From Pezicula radicicola (taxonomy: Eukaryota; Ascomycota; Leotiomycetes; Helotiales; Dermateaceae), in the NCBI GenBank assembly GCA_003008705.1, contig PDUO01000005.1, positions 65,997 through 129,996 of the forward strand: a stretch of DNA of 64,000 nucleotides, in the 5' to 3' direction. Of the stretch, positions 32,516-44,123 are shown in pieces. The stretch's first letter is position 1; every line of letters starts with the position of its first letter. A program made the position numbers and the translations under genes. The notes under the pieces are model-generated. The model did no database searches, was not told where the DNA came from, and saw only the letters and a list, made by a program, of their open reading frames with translations.

Positions 32516-34362
32516 ATGACTGGCATCGAGACACAACCGAAAACCCCATCTAATTTGGAGAAGGGTCCAGCTAGTATGGGTCTCGATGACAATATCTCGA
32601 CCGATATTAGCTCGGGCGAAATCCTTGACACTGGTGATGAGCTCCACCGACGCCTAGGCATGCGTCAGATTCAGCTTCTCTCTATCGGCGGTACGATTGG
32701 GACAGCTTCGTTCGTGAGCATTGGCTATGCTCTTATGCGTGGTGACCCAGCCGGCTTATTCTTGGCATTCTTGCTCTACTCTTGTATTATTTCCTTGGTC
32801 AATAACAGCATGGCTGAGATGGCTATCTTTATGCCAGTCAGTGCTTCCTTCGTCAGGCATGGTAGTAAGTGGGTTGACGATGCCTGGGGATTCATGGCTG
32901 GCTGGAATTTCTTTTAGTACGAAGCAATCATTATTCCATTCGAGATTACAGCACTTAATATCGTCCTTACGTTTTGGACCGATGATATCCCCGCTGGGGC
33001 AGTTTGTGCAGCATGTATCATCACATATGCGTGAGTTCAATAGCCGAAGATACGATGAGTTCTAGAAGTTTCATACTAATCCTGTTCTTAGCTTGATTAA
33101 CGTCCTAGCTGTAAGATATTTTGGCGAAGCGGAATTCTGGCTTTGCCTAGGGAAGATAGTTCTCACTTTGATTCTGTTTTCCATGACGTTCATTACAATG
33201 GTCGGTGGCAATCCGAAGCACGATGCGTATGGCTTCCGATACTGGAGAAATCCGGTTAGTAACTAGGTCTATGCCCACAATTTTCACTATGCTGACATGA
33301 TAGTAGGGGGCCTTTGTCGAGTACATAAGTGCTGGAAACCTTGGTCGTTTTGAAGGCTTTCTGGCAGCTCTCTGGCAAGCCAGTTTCACAGTTGTCGGCC
33401 CTGAATATATTGCTACAGTCGCGGGTGAGGCAAAAATCCCCGTTTTACTTTGAAGTCAGCTTTCAAAACCGTATATGCTCGATTTGGGATCATTTTTATC
33501 GGTGGTGCCTTCTGCGTCTCTGTGGTATGTCCGTCGAACGACCCAACTCTCCTTGCAATTCTTGGCGGCGAGAAGTCAGGAAGTGGTACAGGAGCAGCAT
33601 CACCGTACATTATTGCAATGAACAACATGGGCATCACCATTCTCCCCCATATTACGAATGCCCTTCTCTGCACCAGTATTTACTCCGCGGGTAATACATA
33701 CGTCTATTGCTCGACCCGTGCTCTTTACAGTCTCGCTTTAGACGGCCATGCTCCTAAGGTCTTGCGAAAGTGCACGAAGCATGGTGTTCCGATTTACGCT
33801 TTTGCAGTTGTCATGATCTTCCCACTGCTATCCTTGATGCAACTTGGGAACAGTTCTTCAGTCGTGCTAAATTGGTAGATATAATCCCTCCTTTTTTATC
33901 GAGCTACAAGTGGTTAACTGATATCTAGGCTCATCAATTTAGCAACAGCTGGTGGCATCATCAACTTCATTGTTATGTGTGTCAATTATCTTTTTTTTCT
34001 ACAAAGCTCTAAAAGCGCAAGGTTTCAGCCGGCAGTCATTGCCGTATAGGGGTTATTTTCAGCCATATGGGACTTGGATCGCGTTAATACTCTTGATAAT
34101 GACCGTCACATGTTACGGATATACCGTGTTCTTACCAGGGAAGTGGGATGTAGGGACATTTTTTAGCTACTACACTATGGTGTTTGTGGCTATAGCCGCC
34201 TACTCGGGTTGGAAAGTCGTTCACCGTACGCAACTAGTTTCTCCTCATGAAGCTGATCTGGTTTGGGTACGGCCGGCGATAGACAGGTACGAAGCCTCTT
34301 TTGTGGGAAAAAACGTTGGGTTTTGGACAGAATGCTTGCGCACTATTGGCTTCAAGAGGTAA
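32516..34362 (+). pseudogene. GABA-permease-type amino acid transporter, disrupted
   Basis: APC-superfamily transporter of the fungal GABA/choline permease type: ELHRRLGMRQIQLLSIGGTIG, AEMAIFMPVSASFVRH, IIPFEITALN, VVGPEYIATVAGEAK, TRALYSLALDGHAPK, LPYRGYFQPYG. Exons 32516-33030, 33092-33254, 33307-33874 and 33929-34362 would give about 559 residues. Three lesions break it: an in-frame TAG at 32915-32917 (between WNFF and YEAII), a missing base in the C run at 33438-33441, and an extra base in the 8-T run at 33991-33998. No alternative intron explains them. Uptake substrates would be amino acids or amines if it were intact. Confidence 0.85.
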
Positions 34363-35278
34363 TGGTCCAATTCGTGTATAATATACTGTTGAATGGAATT
34401 GTTATTTGAGGACTAAAATATGGTGACAAAGGTATTATTTTCGGTGACGAGCAAAGGGGAGCTCGAAATAGCCTACTCATCACTGACGAGAGTTAGGAGT
34501 CTGATCAGCTGCGACTAGGGAATGATTTACAAAGGCTTAGTTGAAGTTTTGAAAATAGTAAAATAAGGTACTTCAGTTGATCAAGAATTTTTCGTTGACG
34601 TATTGCCATAAGGCGAACAGTGGTTTCACCCTATGGAAGATTATTGAGTCATAACCCTAAGATACCTAGTTTATTAGGAAGATTAACACAGTCCCGGATG
34701 CATGACATATACAGAGAATAATACTTGCATAGGGTAGTAACTCACTTAATTCAAATTTTAGTAACTGATCTGATTTAAGTGCCTTGATTTAAGCAGTTGA
34801 CTTGGTTTAAGTAGCTCACGGTGTAAGTAACTCGCCATTTAAGTGGCTTGCTTATTTAACTGAAGCTTTTACGTATCATCTACGATAATACACAATGCTA
34901 TTTAAACAAGTTCTGTAAGATTTAAGTGACTTAAAGCCCTTCTAGAACATCTAGTTGTTAATTTCTATGGAGGTGATACGGTCCAAAGGGCCCAACAAGC
35001 TTCCATATCACTCTACAGATCTTTATGCAAAGTCTCACATCTCGGTTTATATTTTTTTTTCCAAGAGCAAAGTGCTTCCAGTCATTTCAAACGAATTTAG
35101 ATCAATCCAACGTCGCTTATAGATGCTAATCAATACCCTTTACTTCCTAGGCTCGATACTAAACTTTAACCAGCTTTTGATACTCCCATTGAGATTAAGC
35201 TTTCCGCATATAATTCCAGTGAACTCTCACTATGCTTAACTTCCTTTCTATCTATGGCTCAATCAGCCTTTTCTTATA
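34363..35278. other. Intergenic with degenerate repeats
   Basis: No gene seen; the stretch contains the TTTAAGT-rich array described separately. Confidence 0.4.
34740..34935. repeat. Array of degenerate TTTAAGT-type repeats
   Basis: At least six related units of (A/G)TTTAAGT-N-GC type at roughly 16-17 bp spacing between about 34770 and 34860, plus a palindromic TTTAAGTGACTTAAA at 34921-34935. It could be a decayed tandem repeat or a cluster of protein-binding sites. Confidence 0.45.
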
Positions 35279-36215
35279 TCAGGGCAGTACACCCGCCATA
35301 TCTTTCACCCACTTCAACCGCCCCTCACCGAATATTTCTCCACCCGGTGACAAATCCATTCCGCCTTCTAAGAGCATCGTTCGAACAATCACTTGGTCAT
35401 CCATGATTTCTTGATGGTGATAAATGTGAGCAGTACAATTGGCGCAATGGTAACATTTTACAGATTTCCCTGGTCATCTGGTAAGTTCTTTGATTCATTT
35501 GACTGTGGATACAAAATAATGTCATGACCCTTCTTCAACCATATGACGAAGCAGAAAGGAAGGTAACATACCACTCGCTCCGGTATAACTGTAAACCCTC
35601 GGTTCCCCTTTCGTGATCTTCAAATCTCTCTTTCAATAACGTAAGCATTGGAACTCAGCTTTCGACTGGATAACTAACCTGCGGAATAACAGCATTCAAC
35701 GAATAGGGACCACCTCCTAGCCTTTTGCAGGTATCACAATGACAGAGTATATGTCTCGCATCTTCTAATTTAGCTGTCCAAGCAATATTCCCACAATGGC
35801 AACTTCCATCATAGATTTTGGCTTTCGGCTTCGGTTTTGGAGGCGATGGACCGAAAAGGACACCATCGTGGATATCCACGACAACAGAATCCTCTATCAG
35901 CGGTTTTGCGGCAGCAGAAAATGCAAGATGCACGGGATCTTCGGTTAGGTAATAATCCAAGTCCGCCTGGTTTTCGAATTCAAGCACAAACCCATGCGTC
36001 ATATCTTTGTTGAAGGGCTCCCAAGACATGTTCTTGCCTGCACGCATAGATATCATGTATGGTTTGCCGGTCGATGGGTGAAGACATTTCGAGCGCAATT
36101 GGAGGAAGGTGTCGAAGTGACTTTGAAGGTCTGTCCATGTAATGGAAGGGCGGTATTTGAATAGCACTATATGCGTTATTGGTGTACTTCGATACGAGTT
36201 TGTGATGTCACCCAT
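35279..36215 (-). CDS. Dabb domain / GFA-type zinc domain fusion protein
   Basis: Three minus-strand exons (35679-36215, 35572-35629, 35279-35469) give 261 residues. Residues about 12-115 look like a stress-responsive alpha/beta-barrel (Dabb) domain: ITHIVLFKYRPSITWTDL, THGFVLEFENQADLDYYL, HLAFSAAAKPLIED. After a Pro/Lys-rich linker (PSPPKPKPKAK, 123-133), residues about 137-260 form a GFA (glutathione-dependent formaldehyde-activating, CENP-V-type) zinc domain with Cys139, Cys141, Cys158, Cys160, Cys163 and Cys204, Cys207, Cys210. Dabb proteins include polyketide/olivetolic-acid cyclases, while GFA domains bind zinc and sometimes glutathione. The combined activity is unknown. Confidence 0.85.
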
Positions 36216-36851
36216 TTTTGTGAGGTAGGCAAGTAAAAGAAAACAACAGTTCCCGAGTCATGATTGCAAGCTGGGGTAATGGGGTAATATACTATTCAAT
36301 CTTGAATTGCCTTGGCATGTCGATGTCGGTTGGAGTTAGTATGCAGGTGTGAATTTACTACTTTTGTAGATTCTGGGGAAAGTGGGGCGCAACACTGCGG
36401 GATTAGTTGCCCCAAGCAGAACCAAAAATTGCCTCTTTCAGAGGCATCTTTAATCCTCCCATTGGTCAGTAAACATAGATCCCTACCTTTTGTTTAATAA
36501 CTTGATCTTACTGGATTATCTGAAATCGTAGCACGAAGTAGTGCCGACTTCATTCCAGTAATAACAACTGCAGTTTAGTCAACTTAGGAAGCTCCTTGTC
36601 TTCGAGAGTTGAAAGATCATCCCGTCTGGAACCCCGAGTCTGCGTCACGGAACTTGGGGGACAATTACGAGAATCCAATGTTATAGAATAGTCCGCCACC
36701 CCAGCCTTTGCAGATGATCACAATCATATGTTATTTCGAGCGGAATACATATGAGTCCTACAACAACGACTATGGATCAGTCCCTGGCGACACGCTCGAT
36801 CTGAATATAAAGGTGCTCTGCTTTGCATTCAGCGAACTCTAATGACGGTTT
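36216..36851. other. Intergenic
   Basis: Contains the start region of the Dabb-GFA gene and the 3' flank of the leftward MFS gene. No further feature seen. Confidence 0.4.
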
Positions 36852-38539
36852 TCATACAACTACAACGCTACCCTCGGGATTTATCGCACGGTTACGAACT
36901 TCCTTCCGAGAAAGGAACCAGATCACTCCAATGCTAACCAGCTGCACTCCAGCCAAGCAAGAAGTCCCAATAAAGCCCTTATGGAAATTCGGTGCTTGAA
37001 CAGTTGGATACTCTAGTAATTGAGACCAGGCTGAGATAGCCTGACCAATAGCATTCATACTAGCAGTCACAATTGCCCGCTCTTCAGCATCGTTCGCCAT
37101 CAATGATGTAGCCCAGCCCATAGACATCGGACTTAAGACTATATTGTGACTGTTAGGAGGAGAATTATCTATCTACTATAGGATTGGCTCCTTACCTCCC
37201 TCGGATCCTTGGATAATGAATGCTGCTACGCGGCCTGTCTCTCCGATATTCCACACAGCAAGCAAAATCGTGCCCAGAAGCACCGGAATAGTAGCCAGGA
37301 GACTGGGGAGCCAGAAGTTACCAGTACTATCAGCAAACAAACCAGCAGATAGTGCCGCAATAATAGATACCGCAGTGCCAATTGTAGGGAGAGTGTTGAT
37401 CTGGGTGAGGGTATAGATGGACGATTTAGCTTTGAGATACAGACTAAATGGCGTCCCAGCTGGCATAATGACTTGGTCTAGTAAGCACCAATGGACAACA
37501 AAGAAGTACCAATGCCACGTCCCAAAGACCCGCTTGAAAATTGTCTTGGACATCTTCAGCTGTGCAGGGGCAGTGATTCCTTCCAGTCTAGAATTTGATA
37601 GTTTATGCTCCTCTTCGTTGAAGAAAAATGGCTTTCGGCCTCTGGGAACGTCTGGAAATGCAAGATAACCCCTATATTTGAGACTAATTTAGCACCTCAC
37701 TATTTGACTCTCTTCTGAAGTAAGTGACTTACCAGAAGCAAACGGGAAGGGTTATGATTGTGCATATGATGAATAACCACCTGCCGTAACTTAGCCATCT
37801 GAAAGCCATTCTAGGATTAAATCTAACCTCCATCCTTCGAGGCCATGGACGTTGTCCAGATTGTTATACGCAGCTGCTTGAAGATAGCCTGCAAACATTG
37901 TACCAAGAGGAGAAGAAATGAAGAAAATCGAAATCCTTCGGCCCAGCTCGCCTGGTTTGTACCAGGAACCAATTATATATATGATGCCAGTAAAAGTGCA
38001 AGTTTCCGCGGCACCGATGAAGAAGCGCATGGCGTATATAGTGTTGACGGATTTTGCCCAAGCACAGCCAAATGTAAACAGGCCCCAGATGAGTTCCAAT
38101 GTCGGAAGTGCTATGTTAATACGCGTACGGGTGAGCAAATAGCATGCTGGAATCATGAGTGTGCAGTATGATGCCCAGAATGCAATGGTAATATAGTTGA
38201 GTTCGTTACCATGGAGGTGTAAATCTTCCTTCATACCCCTATCGTAAGTATTAGCTTGTATGATTTAGAGGGGACCTCGAGGAGGACATACGATACGTAG
38301 GCATTCGTGATGGCTGCTTGATCTAAATATTTGGTGAAGAATGATAATCCTCCAAATGTCAGGATTGTCAAGTCAAGCTTAAGCACCAGTAGCTTTTCGG
38401 CGTGCGGCATATCTCTTGGGTACCAGCCAGTTTTCGTGAGGAACCGAATCCAAAGGTTATCTATGTCCCCATCTATTGCTGCGAGACTAAGATTTGAAGG
38501 AAGTCTGGCTACAGCCTTTACTTCTTCACTTTTCTCCAT
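36852..38539 (-). CDS. MFS transporter, anion:cation symporter (Dal5/allantoate-pantothenate-like) family
   Basis: Five minus-strand exons (38292-38539, 37828-38238, 37733-37780, 37196-37671, 36852-37138) join in phase to 489 residues with about 12 membrane segments. Seen: TFGGLSFFTKYLDQAAITNAYVSGMKED, MRFFIGAAETCTFTGIIYIIGSWYKPGELGRR, PDVPRGRKPF and the long C-terminal SMNAIGQAISAWSQ segment. These are typical of fungal ACS-family carriers for vitamins, allantoate or small acids. Expected at the plasma membrane. Its divergent neighbour at 39556 belongs to the same family but is split by many more introns. Substrate cannot be read. Confidence 0.93.
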
Positions 38540-39555
38540 GATGCGAATTATGTATTGTATCTGGGTGAATACAGAGCATCAGAAGGTTCATAAGTTGTTG
38601 TGGATACTTTTATCCTTTCAGTCACAAGCTTGGGGAGGAATGTTAGCACAAAATCGTAAATATGAACTTTGCCATCAGCTAAACAATCTGTCTTGCAGTT
38701 TGAGAATCATGCGTTATTTAGGGTCTTCCAGTAAATTGTGATAACGAAGCATAGCACATATGCGCCATCGCATAAATAGAGTAGTATTGGATACGGGTCT
38801 CCGAGAGTGGACCTGACGAGAGGGACGAGCAGCAGTAATAGTATACGCAAACGGACATCACAAATTTGCAACTTATTGTATTCCCAGATGCTCCAATTCA
38901 TCATTTTAGTACCAATTTCGCCATTGTTTAATGGGACCGTTAGACGAGACGAAGAAGGGGTCTTCGCTTAAATTATGACCATATGCATTCTCATTATATC
39001 CATGTAATGACGACATGATACTAATAGGCTAACATATCTGGTCGTAAGTTAAGATATCGCCAGAGATGTACAGCTATCTAGGCCTCTATTTCATAGGCAC
39101 GGCGGCATTAACTAGCAAGCAAAGCAGAAAATACTAGTTGCTAAGTTGCTACTAGCATTTAAAGTCATCAAAAACCATGCCTTATGGTTTGATAAATAAT
39201 ATACATAAAGAATTCACCAATAAGCTTACGCGCATTAGATCCAATTTGTGATAAGTGGAGTGATCTTGGAGGCGCATCTATGGAAAGCACGCAACGGTCA
39301 GGCTTTTGTCACCCTTGTCACAATAGATATGAAAATCCACAAACCTGCGTAGCGTAATGGAATACTTGTAGAAAGCACGACTTCGTCGTCTTAGTTGATG
39401 CGATCCTTATTTTTGTATGTTTTTCAGGATCTAGATTATAAATGGACTTTCTTCCTCTAAGTTAAATCACCAGTAAAAAGGCTTCCTTACTTTCAAGTGC
39501 CTATTCCCCGAATTCCTATAGCGTGACCTGAATCGTCCCCGAGGCCGACTGTAGA
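38540..39555. promoter_or_regulatory. Divergent promoter region of two ACS-family transporters
   Basis: About 1 kb between the two start codons. A 65-codon minus-strand frame (38707-38904) encodes a hydrophobic stretch (RLRILLLLLVPLVRSTL) but has no family resemblance, so it is not called as a gene. No clear palindrome was found. Confidence 0.4.
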
Positions 39556-41884
39556 ATGATCACCAGGGGTGTTCACACTGTTACACCCGTAACTCTGGAC
39601 GGTCCAGATCTGAAGGCCGTTGACGGTAGTGGGCTCACATCCGTGGACTACCAACCGAACGATGATATCGACCCGAAGGAGGAGAGGGCCTTTGTATGAC
39701 TTAATTATCCAGTTTCGTGATGGACTCTGACTCGTTAGCTAGGTATGGAGGCTTGACTTGTGGTTTCTAACCATTGGTTTCTTAGGGTACACGTTTAAGT
39801 ACCTGGATCAGACCAACATTGTGCGTCCCTTCTTGTCCCAGAGTATTAATCTTGCTGATGCACCAGCCAGAGCAACGCCTACGTCTCCGGGATGAAGGAG
39901 GATCTCCAGCTGTACGGGAATGAGCTCAACTACTTTACTACCTACTTCAAGTGAGTTCCAAATTACGCTATCCTTCCGTCCTACGGTCAAGACTCTGGAA
40001 TCACACTTCTGATATCTCGTAGTATCGGGTATATGGTGATGCTCTATCTCTCCTGCATTATTATTTCCCATATTGGCCCATCAATCTGGTTACCAGGGTG
40101 TGAGGTGAGTTTGAACTTGTTCCCACCCGTCCGTGTTGAACGATTTGCTAATAGTGTAAAAGGTTATGTGGGGTATCTTAACTTGCTGCTTATCCACTGT
40201 CAACAAAGCTGAGCAGGTAAGACATAATTATGTTCCGTAGTTTCATCAGCGAGACCTATAAGTAGACTATCCACTAAGCTTTGCTAGGTCTATGGCCTCC
40301 GTTTCCTCATTGGCTTTTTCGAGGGTTGCACCTGGCCTGGATATTATACCATCATCAGGTAGGTTTACGCTAGTATTTTAGTGAAAATCGTATTAACCAA
40401 AGGGTTTCTTAGCCAATGGTACCTGCCCCACGAAATGGCTCTCCGGATGAGTCTCTACAACATCGCCCAGCCTGTCGGTGCCATGTTATCCGGAGTAATG
40501 CAAGGTGCACTCTCAACGAATCTGGAGGGTTCTCTAGGTCGAACTGGTTGGAGATGGGCTTTTATCATTAACGTGAGCTCTACTATTCTTCCTTGGCTCA
40601 ACGCTTTAAAACAAAGTCTTTGGCTGTAGACTGACAATTTAGGGCGTCTGTACCATTGTTGTAGCCCTGGCAGCTTTTATTATTATACCCGGTTTTGTAG
40701 GTGTCCTAAAATTTTGCCGCACAATTCCATGGCAATAATCCTCTATAAGTCATGGTCCTAACAAGACCTATAGCCGGAGCGCCAGAACCCGCTATCTAAA
40801 TTCTACCTTACGCCTCGACACATCGGTAAGCACGCTCCCTATTCTATCGTATAGCGTTAGGTTAAGCTAAAAAAAAAATAGAGATTGCTTTGGCACGTTC
40901 GCGCCGAGTTGGCCGGAAGCCTCAGATCGGCATCACAGCCAAGGGTTTTCTACGTTGCTTCACGTTTTGGCAGTTGTGGGCTTTTGCCAGTCAGTTTTAC
41001 CCTTTTCTCTTAATCTACTGCTCAAATATCAGTGCCAGTATTATGGTTTAACACGCTCCAGTTGCATGGGCATTTGGTGGTAATACTACCCCTATCACCT
41101 ACTTCAACTTGTGGCTCAAGTCTCTGAAAAAAGCCGACGGAACGGCAAAATAGTAAGAACAATCCTTTAAATGGAGGAATCTTCCCCTAATAAATTGTGT
41201 AGCACCGTTGCCATGCTTAACTACCTACCCATTGTCGGTCAAAGTATTCAGCTTGTTTCTGAGCTCTCGTTCAGTGGTTTTAGCGACTATTTTGGTACTC
41301 GATTGCCATTCTTGCTTCTCCATTCTGTAAGTCTTCTGTTGGCAAGCCATGAACTGCTCTATATGCTCATAGATTTTATAGTCTATTAATATTACATCGC
41401 TCATTATCTTGGTCATCCGCCCAAGCAACCAGCACACTTACATGGCTGGTTGGTATTTGAACTACGTAGGAGCGTGAGTCCAGTTTCAAACATCAACCAG
41501 TAGCGCTTAGACATCCCTAACACCCATAGTGTCTCGACAATGCTTCTCTGTTCCTGGGCTGCTGCTCATCTCGAAGGTGAACCAGAAGTCCGTACAGTTC
41601 TTTTCGCAACTGGCACAATTATCGCTTATCTCCAAAGCGCTTTCGTCCCTATTGCCACCTTTCCGGCATCTGAGGCCCCCAACTGGCGAATTGGTGCAAA
41701 ACTATACCTCGGTTTTGCCATTTTAGCCATTTTCATTTTTGTCGGTATCCATTTTGCCCTCAAATGGGAGACCAAAAAGTCCCGGGAATCATCCAATGAT
41801 GATTCAACTGAAGACGGTGGAAATGTGAATCTCAGAACCCAGACAACTGAACACGCTGTGGAAGTCTTTCAGGACAAGGTCTAG
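39556..41884 (+). CDS. MFS transporter, ACS (Dal5-like) family, 14 exons
   Basis: Exons 39556-39693, 39743-39820, 39871-39950, 40023-40104, 40163-40216, 40288-40358, 40413-40572, 40643-40696, 40774-40825, 40882-40989, 41062-41152, 41203-41326, 41382-41473 and 41530-41884 all join in phase to 512 residues with no internal stop. Seen: FLGYTFKYLDQTNISNAYVS, GMKEDLQLYGNELNY, VYGLRFLIGFFEGCTWPGYY, YLPHEMALRMSLYNIAQPVG, TPITYFNLWLKSLKKADGTA and FPASEAPNWRIGAKLYLGFA. Unspliced reading frames are short, so the gene could be mistaken for a pseudogene. Likely plasma-membrane uptake of a vitamin-like or small organic anion; substrate unknown. Confidence 0.9.
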
Positions 41885-44123
41885 CAGTTTGATATTGTCA
41901 ACAGCAATTTAAGCGAGAGAGGGGTAAGCGAGGTACAATGCTAGTAACGGGGAGAACAGTACTGGAGGAGCCTTATTAGATTCTACCTGCCGTGATAATA
42001 ATCCTTGGCACAGAGAGATATTCAAAATGAGTATAATTCACAAAGTCAGATTGTTTAAAGCTGTCTAAAAAAAATGTGATGAATTTTCCACTACGCAAGT
42101 CACACTTCTGCTAGTTTTTTAGATGGCTCAGTCGTCTCTATCAGATCTCATACTATTGTAAGTGCTAGGTCCTCTGTCGATTGGAATTCTATTTATAGCG
42201 TTCAACTTATTTAGAATTAAACTTTACTTGCTTCGAATCTGTTTGGATCGTTCTTGTCAAAATATGGAAGTAATCGGAGAGTCTCTATAATCTCAAAACT
42301 CATTAGTAGTAAAATAATATGGCATTAGATGGGTAAATTCCTGGTAAAAACTACCAACTAAGGTACGTAATCAAGTCGGAGTCTTAAGCTACTGTCACTA
42401 TACCCATACATAACTGTCCAGACAGGGTAAAGTGCGGGCACGGTAACTCGTAAGTACCTGTTGTACCTGTCAATTTCGTTTACCCCAACTTTACCCCGCC
42501 TCAGACACGCTTATCGTCACACTTGGCCCTTCTTGTAAAACCTTGCGGCGATGTAAAAGCAACTCGCCGTTAGATTGCTACGTTTTACAAGCCGCTAGAC
42601 AATACTGTCCACATACTTGGGTTTATTATTTTCACTCCATGTTGTTCTTACCTTCCATCATGCTAATCAATCCAGAACGAGAACTCAAATATATTAGAAA
42701 CCATATGACTAATCGGACCTGATGATGCTGTCCTCGGCTTTTGCCTCGCACCATAGAGCATAGGAATGATAGCGCGGGCTGACTATCCGCTTTGACATAT
42801 AACCTTCTTAAGTAAGTGCATCTCCAGCCGGTCTATCGATAAGAAGAATCATGGGCAGAATTTAAATACAGAACTGTGGTAGTTTTGAGATCGAGATCCC
42901 GCAAAACTCGGCTATGCCATTTATGGCTTCGAGCTTCGATCAATCAATTTCTAAGACCCATGATGCGCCTTTCAACGAAAGAGCAACACGTCATACTATC
43001 AGCTTGCGACAAGTTGCATGGTACACCGGTTTGCGTGGTGTTACCCGACTAATGACCGCAATATGCATAGCCATACATCTAGTTGCATACATTGTACGAC
43101 TTTTGGTTGGTCCATAGTTTGGTCGTCAGAACCGCATAAAACAATACGAGCTGTGCGGCCAATAGTACCGTCCCAAATAAGGCATATGTATCACATTATA
43201 CAGAACGCAAACAGGACTCACTTGATGCTCTGATTCGCCGACTTCTTACTTAGAGTTCAAGGCAATTCTGTCAGCTGAGCCAGTTAGGCTAAGCCTCGAC
43301 ACTTCGCCTCTTAGCGACCTCTCACAACGTCAAAACGGCTGATCTTTTCAAGTTGAAGTTTCCAACTTGTTACACAACGTCCTCATTTCTCAACTGCTGA
43401 CAATATGTCTATAATCATTTCTATATTTCGAAGGCCCCTTACTTACCATATTCCAATACAACTGTAGAACTTTAAGTAGGTAACTTATTCGATTTTGGGC
43501 TTATTAGAACGAAATGATTTGCTTCGAGGTTATCCATGATGCAAGTTCTGCGTCAGGTGTACGAGGCTTTTATTATCGACCAAGTTCTAGTAAGTCCCTT
43601 GGTGCTTAGCAAAACTTCAAAGGAGACTTAAAGGTCTGGTAGTTGCTTTATCAATAAATAATATTATTTTGTCTGCTTCTAGCTCTCAAGAGGCATATAT
43701 CAGGAGATAAATTCTGTGGTACAGCTGGGTTTTCCCGAGAATGCGGGGTCTTAATACTGGACTGATTGCCACGCAGAAGAATTTTTCAGGCCTTGGTCAC
43801 GCCTTTCTAGTGATGTACCCTAATCGGTGAACTTCTTCTTGCTCCTCTGACACAATATGTGCATTCACGGTTGTATCACTGCACCATATTCCACCTAAAC
43901 TAATTAGATATAATTTATGTGGCTAATCTGTTTGGATGCCATGCAGCTTCTTCCGGCGGAATGCTGTGACACGTGCACTAGCTTGCATTCCGCCAGAAGG
44001 TCAAAACACTAAACCGCCGAAAACAGCATCTCGTTCTTCTATAAAAGCTCCAGCTCGTCACATTTCATTCTTTATTTCACGCAACTACATCCCCCATCGT
44101 TGCTTTGATTGCAATTTGCCATC
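41885..44123. other. Gene-free 2.2 kb
   Basis: No gene supported; short open frames (for example 42914-43117) lack domains. A weak inverted pair TTGTAAAAC / GTTTTACAA occurs at about 42534-42591. The final 200 bp are the promoter of the decarboxylase-like gene. Confidence 0.45.
43946..43999. promoter_or_regulatory. Inverted repeat around an E-box upstream of PSD-like gene
   Basis: Perfect 10-bp arms GGCGGAATGC (43955-43964) and GCATTCCGCC (43985-43994), each extended by CTTCT/AGAAG after a 3-nt interruption on the left, enclose a 20-bp spacer that contains CACGTG (43970-43975). The centre is about 150 bp before the ATG at 44124. The arms hold CGG/CCG half-sites suited to a zinc-cluster factor, and CACGTG suits a bHLH factor. 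Binding is inferred. Confidence 0.5.

Noticed and set aside
39556..41884. First impression of a decayed MFS pseudogene
   Set aside because: Once 13 introns with proper GT-AG ends were placed, the frame is continuous for 512 residues.
42914..43117. 67-codon frame
   Set aside because: No family resemblance or gene-like context.
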